Below, piece after piece: positions 28,599-36,959 of a stretch of 64,000 bases of DNA. The DNA is taken from assembly GCF_030371825.1 (NCBI RefSeq), contig NZ_JAUDDM010000003.1. The stretch is one strand, 5' to 3'. How positions within the stretch are numbered: position 1 is the stretch's first letter; each line of letters begins with the position of its first letter. The notes beneath the pieces were generated by a model. That model made no database searches, was not told where the DNA came from, and saw nothing but the letters and a program-made list of their open reading frames with translations. A program made the translations under genes and the position numbers. This stretch comes from Collinsella sp944321445. Lineage in GTDB: Bacteria; Actinomycetota; Coriobacteriia; Coriobacteriales; Coriobacteriaceae.

Positions 28599-30137
28599 CT
28601 ACAGCGTCAGACCGGGGAAGTTCTCCGGGTCGGTGGGCAGCGGCATGAAGGGAGTGGAAGACGAAAGCACGAACGGGCCGTCCGAGCGGCTCGTCTGCCC
28701 GTATGCGAAATTGCGCGCCACGTCGTACACCTGGGTGGTCGCCGCATCTTCGGGCAGGAAGTAGCGCTGGTAGGTGAAGGTCATGTCGAGGCTGTTCCAA
28801 CCGGTGTAGTCGCGAATCTCCACCTTGGAGAGGCAGTCGTGCTCATCGTAGGCGCAGTCGGCTTGGAACCGCTGGTTGCTATTTGCCGATGCTCCCGTGC
28901 AGCGCCCCTCATCGTCATAGACATAGGTGGTCGTAACCGTATCATCCCACGTATGAGCAGCGGATGCGAGCAGACCGTCATCATCGTAGGCGAACGTCGT
29001 GGTCTGGCTGCCTTCCGTCCGAGAAGCCAGGCGGCCATTTTCATACGTGTAGGTCGTCACCAATGGGTCGCCCTGAGCGCGGAAGTTGCCGAGCTGATCC
29101 GGCAGGCCTGTGGTTTGGCGCGCGGCAACCAGATTGCCATCGTCGTCGTATTCGTACTCGAACAGCACTTCGCTGGCATTCCAGCTGTGCAGGAGGCGCG
29201 AAATCATGCGCCCATCCTTGTAAGTGAATTTGTTATAGGCTCCGCTGTCGCAATCGATGCGAGCAAGCGTGCCGTCCTCGTTGTACGAGAACGTTGCAAC
29301 CACCGGACCGTCAACGGTGCCGCTGTTATCGAACATTCCGCAGTACTCTTCCGTGAGCTCAATCGTGGAAACACGACCCTCGGCGTCGTAGGTCACGTCG
29401 TTGCCGTCAAAGGAGGTCACGCGGCCTTGGTCATCACGCACGATGTCGCGGTCGTCGCTGAAATCGACCGCGCTTTCCGCCGGGTCATTGTTGGGGGCGT
29501 TGGCGCACGAATAGTTCACCAAAAGCCAGCGCTCCTCAAGGCCCGCCGCGTCCGCTCCGGAAACATCGGTCTCGTTGGGAACGGAAATCGAGGTGAGCTG
29601 GTCGTTGTGCGAGACGTCGATGCCCTCGGGACCCTCCCCGTCCACCGTAAGCTGCTTCAAGTTGGACAGGTCGCCGGTGTCGACGCGCTCGAGCGCGTCG
29701 CTGTCGCTGGTAATCGTCAGCTGTTCGAGATTGGGGAACACGCGCCCGAGGCCGCTCACCTCGTGCGGGTTGGAAATCGTGAGCTCGGTGACCTCCGCGC
29801 CCTCTTCACGCGTGATCATGCCGTCACCATCGGGATCCAGCGTGGTGAGCACGATCTGACGCACCGCAGCATCGGGAAACGTCGAGCTGTCGATAGCATA
29901 TGGGGCGAAGAACAGCCGATAGCCACCGAAGCCTGCGAGCGCCACGACCAGCAGGGCAACGACAGCGAGCACGACGGCGCGCACCGGTCGGCGGCGCGCC
30001 GGAACCGCCGGGACAGGGTTCGGAGCAGCGCTTTGAGTCGCAGCGGCAGCAGGAGGCGCCTGCCGCACTTCCGCCCCACAGGACGCGCAGAACCGCGCGC
30101 CCTCAGGAATCTCGTTTCCGCACTTCGGACAGAACAT
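28599..30137 (-). CDS. Zinc-ribbon membrane protein with EF-hand-like, leucine-rich and YD-type repeats
   Basis: 512 residues. N-terminal ribbon FCPKCGNEIPEGARFCASCG, membrane helix (about 50-75), a Ca-binding-like loop LDPDGDGMITREEGAEV (about 98-114), a short leucine-rich stretch (LEQLTITSDSDALERVDTG), then seven or more YD/RHS-type beta repeats such as FSYNEDGTLARID, YEYDDDGNLVAAR and YVYDDEGRCTGA up to about 455. Topology ribbon-in, repeats-out. YD repeats form carbohydrate- or protein-binding shells, so a surface sensor or adhesin is plausible. Start at ATG 30137 with GGAGTG. Flanked on both sides by copies of the same long hairpin. Confidence 0.85.
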   Translation of the reverse strand: MFCPKCGNEIPEGARFCASCGAEVRQAPPAAAATQSAAPNPVPAVPARRRPVRAVVLAVVALLVVALAGFGGYRLFFAPYAIDSSTFPDAAVRQIVLTTLDPDGDGMITREEGAEVTELTISNPHEVSGLGRVFPNLEQLTITSDSDALERVDTGDLSNLKQLTVDGEGPEGIDVSHNDQLTSISVPNETDVSGADAAGLEERWLLVNYSCANAPNNDPAESAVDFSDDRDIVRDDQGRVTSFDGNDVTYDAEGRVSTIELTEEYCGMFDNSGTVDGPVVATFSYNEDGTLARIDCDSGAYNKFTYKDGRMISRLLHSWNASEVLFEYEYDDDGNLVAARQTTGLPDQLGNFRAQGDPLVTTYTYENGRLASRTEGSQTTTFAYDDDGLLASAAHTWDDTVTTTYVYDDEGRCTGASANSNQRFQADCAYDEHDCLSKVEIRDYTGWNSLDMTFTYQRYFLPEDAATTQVYDVARNFAYGQTSRSDGPFVLSSSTPFMPLPTDPENFPGLTL

Positions 30138-30202
30138 GTCGCATCACTCCAACCCGTTGTTCACGCCGCCCGCGCAAACGACGGCGCCATCGTCTGTCCT
30201 CC

Positions 30203-30238
30203 ATCCTAGGGGAGAAATCGCGTCAAACGTTGCGCAAC
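30203..30238 (-). promoter_or_regulatory. GTTGCGCAAC promoter, site 5
   Basis: Palindrome at 30229-30238, 20-nt spacer, then the -10-like TAGGAT (30203-30208), 65 nt before ATG 30137. Confidence 0.6.
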
Positions 30239-30291
30239 AATGGCCGGATACGCACAGGATTTCCCGGAGGCATCGAGCTGATGGCGCAGAT

Positions 30292-30388
30292 AGGGTGTCT
30301 ATTATTTCTACTTGCCGTTTCGTTCGGTAACAGGCCGAATTTCTGTGAGTTAGCGAACGAAAGGGCAAGTAGAAACGATTGACTCCCT
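30292..30388. repeat. 97-nt near-perfect hairpin, copy B
   Basis: Arms 30292-30315 and 30365-30388 pair with four mismatches, and the inner stem continues to a loop around 30332-30348. The core is shared with copy A, including TTTCTACTTGCCGTTTCG and GGCAAGTAGAAA. In the inner stem the G-C pair 28507/28527 of copy A is replaced by the A-T pair 30330/30350, a compensatory change. Confidence 0.85.
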
Positions 30389-30410
30389 ACTGTTGCTTTT
30401 TGCGCGCATG

Positions 30411-30442
30411 AAAAAGCGCCCCGCAGCAGAGCAACGGAGCGC
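30411..30442 (-). terminator. Rho-independent terminator after uppP
   Basis: Minus strand: GCGCTCCG / CGGGGCGC stem with one mismatch and an 11-nt loop, then TTTTT. Confidence 0.8.
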
Positions 30443-30473
30443 AAATCGACGCGATGTTGGGAAAACGCTGGCG

Positions 30474-31427
30474 CTACAGGATGCCCATGGGGCGCAGCAC
30501 CAGGAAGTAAGCCAAAACGAGAATGCCCAGGACGATGCGGTACACACCGAAGCCCTTGAAGTCGTGGCGGCGGACGAAACCCATGAGCCAACGGATGGCA
30601 ATAAGCGACACCACGAACGCGGTGATGCAGCCCACACCCATGATGGCGGCCTCATTTGCGCCGAAGGTACCACCGTCCATGAAGAGGTACTTCACGAGCT
30701 TGAGCGCACTGGCACCGAACATGACCGGCACGGCCAGGAAGAAGGTGAACTTCGAAGCAACCGTACGGGTACAGCCCAGCAGCAAGCCACCGATGATGGT
30801 GGAACCGGAGCGGGATGTGCCCGGGATGAGCGACAGCACCTGGAAGCAGCCGATGCCCAAGGCGGTCTTCCACGACAGGTCCTCGAGGGTCGTGATGGAA
30901 CCGAAGTCTGTATTGGCGTCCTCGTCGTCCGCCTTCGCGGGGGCGGCGAAGTGCGATCCTGCCGGACGGCCAACCACGAGTTCACCGCTTTCGATCATGC
31001 GACGGCGCTTGTTGGCGCGCCAGGTCTCGATGACAATGAATGCGATACCGTAGACGATGAGCGCGCCGGCAACCACGACGGAGCTGTAGAGATGCTCCTC
31101 CATGAAGTCGTCCAGCGGAATGCCGACCGCAGCAGCGGGAATGCAGCCGAGAACGATTTTGCCCCACAGCTTCCAGGTGTTGCGGCGACCCTCTTTGCCC
31201 TTGGAGGGAGAAAACGGGTTGAGGTCGTGGAAGAACAGGACGCACACGGCCAGGATGGCGCCCAGCTGAATGACGACCTGGAACATGTTCCAGAACTCTT
31301 TGGTGACGTTGAGCTTCACGAACTCCTCGACCAGGATGAGATGACCGGTCGAAGAGATGGGTAACCACTCGGTGATGCCCTCAACGACGCCCAAAAACGC
31401 CGATTTCAACAGCTCGATGATATCCAC
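30474..31427 (-). CDS. uppP: Undecaprenyl-diphosphatase UppP/BacA
   Basis: Integral-membrane phosphatase that recycles undecaprenyl pyrophosphate for cell-wall synthesis; its activity gives bacitracin tolerance. 317 residues. Family motifs EGITEWLPISSTGHL near the N-terminus and PGTSRSGSTIIGG centrally carry the catalytic Glu, Ser and Arg. A hydrophilic insert of about 50 residues in the middle (SGELVVGRPAGS... to ITTLEDL) makes it longer than the usual 265-280. Start GTG 31427, with AAAGG 7 nt upstream; longer ATG extensions lack homology. Confidence 0.95.
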   Translation of the reverse strand: MDIIELLKSAFLGVVEGITEWLPISSTGHLILVEEFVKLNVTKEFWNMFQVVIQLGAILAVCVLFFHDLNPFSPSKGKEGRRNTWKLWGKIVLGCIPAAAVGIPLDDFMEEHLYSSVVVAGALIVYGIAFIVIETWRANKRRRMIESGELVVGRPAGSHFAAPAKADDEDANTDFGSITTLEDLSWKTALGIGCFQVLSLIPGTSRSGSTIIGGLLLGCTRTVASKFTFFLAVPVMFGASALKLVKYLFMDGGTFGANEAAIMGVGCITAFVVSLIAIRWLMGFVRRHDFKGFGVYRIVLGILVLAYFLVLRPMGIL

Positions 31428-31558
31428 AAGCAAGCCTTTCGTTTGCGAACCGTCGCGGCCTCCACTGGCGCGGGGGACGCGTTGGTGTTCCATTATCGCC
31501 CGCCGCCCGCACCTATGCGAAAAAAGCCACGTCGTTCACAGAATAATAAAGGAGTCCC

Positions 31559-31645
31559 ATGAATAAGCCGGGTATAAGCGCAACAGCACATGTCGAGCGG
31601 TGCGGTTATCTCCGCACCGAAACGAAAAAAGGAGGTTACTCATGA
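31559..31645 (+). CDS. 28-residue leader ORF coupled to the universal stress gene
   Basis: Short ORF MNKPGISATAHVERCGYLRT... ending TGA within the ATGA that starts the next gene, preceded by AAAGGAG 4 nt before its ATG. An 8-bp hairpin (CGGTGCGG / CCGCACCG, 31598-31619) lies inside it, just before the next gene's GGAGG. This arrangement suggests translational coupling or leader-type control. Whether the peptide itself matters is unknown. Confidence 0.45.
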   Translation: MNKPGISATAHVERCGYLRTETKKGGYS

Positions 31646-32079
31646 ACGAGGGCTATTCCAAGGTATTTGTTGCACTCGACGGCACTGAGCAGCAAGATTT
31701 CGTGCTTGCACGCGCCATCAAGGTGGCGGCCAACAACGGCGCGACACTCTACATCGGCCACGTCATCGATTCAACCGCTCTTGAATCTGCCGGATCGTAT
31801 CCGGTTGACCTGGTAAACGGTCTGGAGGAGTCGTTCCGCAATTCCATCGCCGAGCAAGTTGAGGAGGCCAAGGCGAATCCCGATATCGCTGACGTGGTGA
31901 TTGATGTGAAGGCAGGGCGCATCCGCGAGACGCTGAAGGACGAGATGCTCGACGTGATTCGGCCTGACTTGGTCATGTGCGGCGCACGCGGACTCTCTTC
32001 GATTAAGTACGCGCTATTGGGCTCGATTTCCACGTTCCTGCTGCGTACGACCGAATGCGACATCTTGGTCGTGAAATAG
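31642..32079 (+). CDS. Universal stress protein (UspA family)
   Basis: 145 residues, single Usp domain. N-terminal KVFVALDGTEQQDFVLARAI and C-terminal VMCGARGLSSIKYALLGSIS followed by ILVV. The last loop is a variant of the ATP-binding Gx2Gx9GS pattern (G-A-R-G, then GSIS), so nucleotide binding is likely. Strong ribosome site AAAAAAGGAGG at 31625-31635. Overlapped by the small leader ORF. Probably a cytoplasmic stress-response protein; partner unknown. Confidence 0.92.
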   Translation: MNEGYSKVFVALDGTEQQDFVLARAIKVAANNGATLYIGHVIDSTALESAGSYPVDLVNGLEESFRNSIAEQVEEAKANPDIADVVIDVKAGRIRETLKDEMLDVIRPDLVMCGARGLSSIKYALLGSISTFLLRTTECDILVVK

Positions 32080-32098
32080 CGCAACGCCGGGCGCCCCT

Positions 32099-32175
32099 GG
32101 GCCCGCTGGATGCCCCTCGCGGACGTCCTCGGCCTGCGGCCTGCGAAATGTCCGCGAGGGGCATCCAGCGGGCCC
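32099..32175. repeat. 26-bp perfect inverted repeat
   Basis: Arms 32099-32124 and 32150-32175 are exact reverse complements over 26 bp (left arm starts GGGCCCGCTGGATGCC), with a 25-nt loop. It follows the Usp gene and may act as its terminator, though no T-run is present. The stem is far longer than a normal terminator needs. Confidence 0.85.
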
Positions 32176-32277
32176 TCCCGGGTTGGCTGATTACTGGGCG
32201 GTGAGTGAGAATGGCGCGGCACCCTTCCGGGTGCCGCACTTTGTATGTCCTTTCTGCACGCAATCTCTACTTGCTCG

Positions 32278-33345
32278 CTACTTCTCGAAATAATGCATCT
32301 TGTTGGCCGAAAACAGCAGGCGCACGGTGAAGCCCTCCCCTTCCACTGAGTCGGCTTCGACGCGGATGCCCATCTTGTCGCAGAGGCGCTTTACCAGGTA
32401 GAGGCCGATGCCGGTCGAACGCTTGCCGGAGCGTCCGTTTTGGCCGGTGAAGCCTCGATCGAACACGCGGGGAATGTCGGAGGCCGGGACACCGCAGCCG
32501 TTGTCGCGCACGGTGAGCTCAATGCTCTCATCGGCTTTGCCAGAATTGAGTAGGCGACCGGAGAACTCGATGGTCGCGCCCTCCGCGCGCGCATACTTCA
32601 CGCTGTTTTGGATGAGCTGGCCCAGGATGAATTCCATCCACTTGTCATCCGTGAACACCTCGAGCTCCAGCCCCTTTTGCACAGGTGCTACATGCGCGGC
32701 AATCATCATGCGCGCGTTCGCCTTGATAGCAGAAGACACCAGGTATTTGAGGCTATGACTCCGGATGAGATAGTCGCGATCGAGCGTTTCGGAGCGCGCG
32801 AAGAACAGCGCTTGTTCGATGTAACCCTCGACGCGCTCGATCTCTTCCTCCAGCGCGCTGGCTTTTTGGAACACGATGTCGGCGTTCGCATCGGCAGGCA
32901 CCGATTCCACGAGGTTCTCGAGCATAAGGTGCGCCGCGGCCAGAGGCGTTTTAGCCTCGTGGACCCATGTCTCGACGTATTCCCGGTAGTCCTTCACCTG
33001 GCGCCGGTATTCCGCCACATCGTCGTTGGCGGCCTTCGAGATGGCGCGCAGGGCATCACAGGTGATCTCGCCCTCAATGAAATCCGGGCGGTCAGCCATC
33101 TCGGCGATCCACAGCGGATGCTCGACGTCCGCGGCGCCGTGCTCAAGGTCCTCGTAAAACGAGCGGCGCTGCAGCCACGACGCCACGCTGGAGAGGAGCG
33201 CGGCACCCAGCACCAGGCCGCTCACCAGCAACGCAAGCGGCCAACCGATACCCGAGACGACGAGGATGAAGCAGCAAAGGCCCGCGGTGGCGCACACGAT
33301 GAAGGCGCTGGCAAGCTGCGAGGCAAGATAGGACCAGTATGACAT
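32278..33345 (-). CDS. Intramembrane-sensing histidine kinase (BceS-like)
   Basis: 355 residues. Two adjacent membrane helices (about 10-31 and 34-56) with almost no external loop, the layout of kinases that sense antimicrobial peptides through a partner transporter. Phospho-acceptor His129 in WVHEAKTPLAA; ATPase motifs QNSVKYA (N box), DNGCGVP and TGIGLYLVKRL. It starts 9 nt after the response regulator stop. The BceAB-type ABC transporter normally encoded alongside is absent, so the input is unclear. Confidence 0.92.
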   Translation of the reverse strand: MSYWSYLASQLASAFIVCATAGLCCFILVVSGIGWPLALLVSGLVLGAALLSSVASWLQRRSFYEDLEHGAADVEHPLWIAEMADRPDFIEGEITCDALRAISKAANDDVAEYRRQVKDYREYVETWVHEAKTPLAAAHLMLENLVESVPADANADIVFQKASALEEEIERVEGYIEQALFFARSETLDRDYLIRSHSLKYLVSSAIKANARMMIAAHVAPVQKGLELEVFTDDKWMEFILGQLIQNSVKYARAEGATIEFSGRLLNSGKADESIELTVRDNGCGVPASDIPRVFDRGFTGQNGRSGKRSTGIGLYLVKRLCDKMGIRVEADSVEGEGFTVRLLFSANKMHYFEK

Positions 33346-33354
33346 CGCGGCCGC

Positions 33355-34020
33355 CTACACCGAGTACCCGCGGCCTCGATGCGTTGACAGGTAACCCGTG
33401 ACGCCAATCTTCTCGAGCGTGCTCCGCAGGCGGTTGATGTTCACCGTGAGCGTGTTGTCGTCGACGAAGGCGTCGGAATCCCACAGGTCACGCATGATGG
33501 CCTCACGCGAGACGATCGATCCGGCGTGCTTGATGAGCAGCGACAGGATGCGCATCTCGTTTTTCGTGAGCTCGACCTGCTTGCCGTCTGCGCTCGCGAC
33601 CGAACGCGCCAGATCGAGCTCGACCCCGTTGTGCGCGATTACATTGCGGTCGGGCGCGGAGGATGCACGGCGCAGCAGCGCCTGGATGCGTGCCACGAGC
33701 ACGCGGGAGCTGTAGGGCTTGGAAACGAAGTCGTCCGCACCCATGGTCATGCTCATGACCTCGTCGATCTCGGTGACGCGGGATGTGAGCACGATGATGG
33801 GAACCTCGGAGCGCTCGCGCAGCTCGCGGCAGATGAACTGCCCGTCGGTTCCGGGGAGTGTGAGGTCGAGGAGCACGAGGTCGGGATTCGCGGCGACGAT
33901 ATCACCCACCACCGTGTCGAACGTTGCGCACGAGGCTGTCTCGTAGCCGTTGCGCTCGAGCACCTGTGCGAGCTCCGCGCGGATTGCGGCATCGTCCTCG
34001 ACGATATAGATCAGCGGCAT
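33355..34020 (-). CDS. OmpR-family response regulator (BceR-like)
   Basis: 221 residues. Receiver domain with Asp9/Asp10, phospho-acceptor Asp52 (LLDLTLPG) and Lys101 (SKPYSS), followed by a winged-helix DNA-binding domain ending RLRSTLEKIGVTGYLSTHRG. First gene of the two-component pair. Targets are likely cell-envelope defence genes elsewhere; no target can be named from this window. Confidence 0.94.
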   Translation of the reverse strand: MPLIYIVEDDAAIRAELAQVLERNGYETASCATFDTVVGDIVAANPDLVLLDLTLPGTDGQFICRELRERSEVPIIVLTSRVTEIDEVMSMTMGADDFVSKPYSSRVLVARIQALLRRASSAPDRNVIAHNGVELDLARSVASADGKQVELTKNEMRILSLLIKHAGSIVSREAIMRDLWDSDAFVDDNTLTVNINRLRSTLEKIGVTGYLSTHRGRGYSV

Positions 34021-34126
34021 GACGGCTCCTTCGACGGTCGGTTCACGTCACCATTATGCCGCGGTGCGCCGTGTGCCGCCACGGGCTTGCGCGAGGTTGC
34101 AGCAATGTAAGGCAGGCGGTTGGCCC

Positions 34127-34834
34127 TTATGCGAAGAGCTTCGCGACCCCGCGCTGGAGCGTTCGGGCGAGCTCCTGGTCTTCCGGGGTGCCGCTTTCGC
34201 AATCGGCCGCAAGCACCACGCCGTGCTCGTCCGATACCAAGAAACGAGCGCCCGCAAGGGCATCGGACGAGTTGGCGAACACGATATCGTGACCAAGTGT
34301 CTCGGCCAGCTGCACGACAAGCGTCATCGAGCCGCACAGGCTTTCATCTGCATCGGCAACGATGTGGAGCGCGCCTTCCTGTACCGCGCAGAGAACCTCG
34401 GGCGCGACGCCGGTTTCCGCCTGTTCCGCACGGGCGTCCTCCGCGCGCTGAGTGAGCTGACCTGCGGTGAGCTCGCCGAGCGGCTCGTAGGAACCCACCG
34501 TCATGGCGGCATTACCGTTGATGTCGATGACAAGCATGAGCACGCCGTTGGGATCGGTGTAGTCGCCCTCCGCGAGCGACCATTCCACGTGCTGCTTTGC
34601 CCACGAGAGCATGTTGTGCGAAAGCGGCGCCCCGTTCACCGTGCGCTGCGAAAGTGCACGGATGTGACGGTTGAGCAGCGGAACCTGGCGCTTCGCCATG
34701 CGCCAGCGGCACACGAGCGCAGGCGCATCGAGCTGAAACGTCTGCGCGCGCTCCTGCTGCTCGCAGAACTCCTCATATGCACGCTGCTCGTCGGCGCTCG
34801 AAAACAGCTCGCTATCGAAAGCATCGGAAGTCAT
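34127..34834 (-). CDS. Conserved-looking protein of unknown function
   Basis: 235 residues, soluble, acidic. Start at ATG 34834 (AAAGGTG upstream); ATG 34849 is possible. The middle has PLLNRHIRALSQRTVNGAPL and GVLMLVIDINGNAAMTVGSY, which read like a folded enzyme or binding domain but were not recognised. The C-terminal part includes DIVFANSSDALAGARFLVSD. It lies upstream of the two-component pair on the same strand with a gap of about 106 nt, so co-transcription is possible. Confidence 0.7.
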   Translation of the reverse strand: MTSDAFDSELFSSADEQRAYEEFCEQQERAQTFQLDAPALVCRWRMAKRQVPLLNRHIRALSQRTVNGAPLSHNMLSWAKQHVEWSLAEGDYTDPNGVLMLVIDINGNAAMTVGSYEPLGELTAGQLTQRAEDARAEQAETGVAPEVLCAVQEGALHIVADADESLCGSMTLVVQLAETLGHDIVFANSSDALAGARFLVSDEHGVVLAADCESGTPEDQELARTLQRGVAKLFA

Positions 34835-34893
34835 GCCGTCACCTTTCATCTTGGCCTAACGCCGACCCATGATACCCCACACGACCGAAAGAC

Positions 34894-34932
34894 AAAAACA
34901 GGCGCCCCTCTCCCGCAGGAGAAGAGCGCCTG
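34894..34932 (-). terminator. Rho-independent terminator downstream of purH
   Basis: Minus strand: 15-bp stem CAGGCGCTCTTCTCC / GGAGAGGGGCGCCTG with two G-U pairs and loop TGCG, then TTTTTG. Confidence 0.88.
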
Positions 34933-34986
34933 TCCAAAGCAAGCGCAGCCCAGCCAACGCCAAGGCGTGCCTCGGTGCGCCGACAA

Positions 34987-35088
34987 GGCTTTCCCAGGTG
35001 CCCGAGATTGCCCCGAAAGAGGGAGGGAGCACGCCTTGCGTGCGGCGACCGACCGAATGAGGGGCAAGGTCGGGCACCTGGGGAAGCC
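34987..35088. repeat. Long nested inverted repeat after purH
   Basis: Outer arms 34987-35005 and 35070-35088 (19 bp, one mismatch; left arm GGCTTTCCCAGGTGCCCGA). Inner arms TTGCCCC (35008-35014) and GGGGCAA (35061-35067), with a further GCACGC/GCGTGC stem in the centre. It starts 2 nt after the purH stop and precedes the true terminator. Confidence 0.8.
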
Positions 35089-35090
35089 GA

Positions 35091-36698
35091 CTAGTGGCGG
35101 AAGTGGCGAGCGCCGGTGAACACCATCGCGATGCCGTGCTCGTTACAGGCCTCGATGCTCTCGTCGTCACGCTTGGAACCGCCGGGCTGGATGATGCAGG
35201 TCACGCCATGCGCGGCAAGCACGTCCACGTTGTCGCGGAACGGGAAGAAGGCGTCGGACGCGCAGGCGAAGCCACCCTTCTCCCAGCCCATGCGCTCGCA
35301 GGCGTCCTCGGCACGCTCGCAGGCGAGCAGCGCGGAGTCAACGCGATTGGGCTGACCGGGGCCCATGCCGATACCGGCGTTGTTCTTGGAGATGAGGATG
35401 GCGTTGGACTTCACGCCCTTGCAGACGCGCCAGGCGAACATGAGCTCGGCCATCTCGTCATCGGTGGGTTTGCGATCGGTCGGGCAGGTGAAGGTCGCCG
35501 GATCCTCGGAAACGGTGTCAACATTCTGCACGAGGACGCCGCCGTCAACGGAGCGCAGCTCGTGGGTGGCGTGGCCATCGGCGCCGCCGGTGGCGAGCAC
35601 GCGCAGGTTGGGGCGCTTCGCCATGCGCTCGAGGGCCTCGGGCGTGTAGCTCGGGGCGATGATGACCTCAACGAACTGCTTGTTCTCGTCGGCGAAGTGC
35701 TCGACGAGCTCGTAGGGCACCTCGCGGTTGCAGGCGATGATGCCGCCGAAGGCGCTCTTGGGATCGCAGGCGAAAGCAGCGTCGTAGGCCGCGGTGATGT
35801 CTGCAGCCACGGCGGAACCGCAGGGGTTCTGATGCTTCAGGATGACGCAGGCGGGACCGTCGAACTCACGCACGAGGTTCCATGCGGCATCGGCGTCGAG
35901 ATAGTTGTTGTAAGAAAGCGGCTTGCCCTGAATCTGCTCGGCACCCACCAGCGGGCTTGCAGAGGAACCCTTGGCGGCAAAGTCATCGGCAAAGCGATAG
36001 ATGGCCGCGGTCTGCTGCGGATTTTCGCCGTAACGCAGATCATCAACCTTTTCCAGATGCAAATCGAGCGTCGCGGGAGAGGTCTCGGCCTCGCCGGCCT
36101 GCTTGCCCAGCCACGTCGCGATGGCCGTGTCGTAGGCAGCCGTGGTCTGGTACACCTTCAGCTGCAGGCGACGACGGGTCTCGAGCGTCGTGGCGCCGTC
36201 GTGCTCGGCCATCTCGGCAAGAACCGCACCGTAATCGGCGGGATCGGACACGACGGTCACAGAATCGGCGTTCTTCGCAGCGGAGCGCAGCATGGACGGG
36301 CCGCCGATGTCGATGTGCTCGATGGCGTCGGCAAACGTCACATCGGGGTTCGCCACGGTCTTCTCGAACTCATATAGGTTCACGACGACCATATCGATCA
36401 TGCCGATGCCGTGCTCGGCCGCTTCGGCCATGTGCTTGGGGTCATCGCGGCGCGCCAGCAAGCCGCCGTGCACCTTGGGGTGCAGGGTCTTGACGCGGCC
36501 ATCCATCATCTCGGGAAATCCGGTGTAGTCCTCGATGGGAACGACGGTGACGCCGCCCTCTTCAAGCGCACGGGCCGTACCACCGGTGGAAATGATCTCC
36601 ACGCCGTAGACGGTCTGCAGCTCGCGCGCGAACTCAACGACCCACGTCTTGTCGGTCACCGAGATCAAGGCGCGCTTGATCTTCACGTCTGTTGCCAT
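35091..36698 (-). CDS. purH: Bifunctional AICAR transformylase / IMP cyclohydrolase
   Basis: Catalyses the last two steps of de novo IMP synthesis. 535 residues, normal length. N-terminal MGS-like cyclohydrolase domain (to about 190; ISTGGTARALEEGGV, MMDGRVKTLHPKVHGGLL). C-terminal transformylase domain with RYGENPQQTAAIYR, LKHQNPCG (catalytic Lys-His) and SDAFFPFRD. Start at ATG 36698 with AGGAGGGG. Monocistronic here; other pur genes are not in the window. Confidence 0.97.
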   Translation of the reverse strand: MATDVKIKRALISVTDKTWVVEFARELQTVYGVEIISTGGTARALEEGGVTVVPIEDYTGFPEMMDGRVKTLHPKVHGGLLARRDDPKHMAEAAEHGIGMIDMVVVNLYEFEKTVANPDVTFADAIEHIDIGGPSMLRSAAKNADSVTVVSDPADYGAVLAEMAEHDGATTLETRRRLQLKVYQTTAAYDTAIATWLGKQAGEAETSPATLDLHLEKVDDLRYGENPQQTAAIYRFADDFAAKGSSASPLVGAEQIQGKPLSYNNYLDADAAWNLVREFDGPACVILKHQNPCGSAVAADITAAYDAAFACDPKSAFGGIIACNREVPYELVEHFADENKQFVEVIIAPSYTPEALERMAKRPNLRVLATGGADGHATHELRSVDGGVLVQNVDTVSEDPATFTCPTDRKPTDDEMAELMFAWRVCKGVKSNAILISKNNAGIGMGPGQPNRVDSALLACERAEDACERMGWEKGGFACASDAFFPFRDNVDVLAAHGVTCIIQPGGSKRDDESIEACNEHGIAMVFTGARHFRH

Positions 36699-36959
36699 GC
36701 AACCCCTCCTTCGTGTCCGCGCCCGCAGCGGTCGTGCCTTCAGCGAACGCATGGGTACCCATCTAATGTAGCGCAACGCCCTGCGCGCGCATGCGTGCCC
36801 GACGCCGTTTTTGAAGAAATCGCCGAGACAACGTGTCGCTTTGACGGAAAAGCGACCCAAAAAGACGGGACCACGAAGACATCATATCTTTGTCCGGGCG
36901 CAGTGGTAGAACGGTATGCACATCACGTCCGCCCCTGCTGCGCTTATCTGGAGGTTCAC

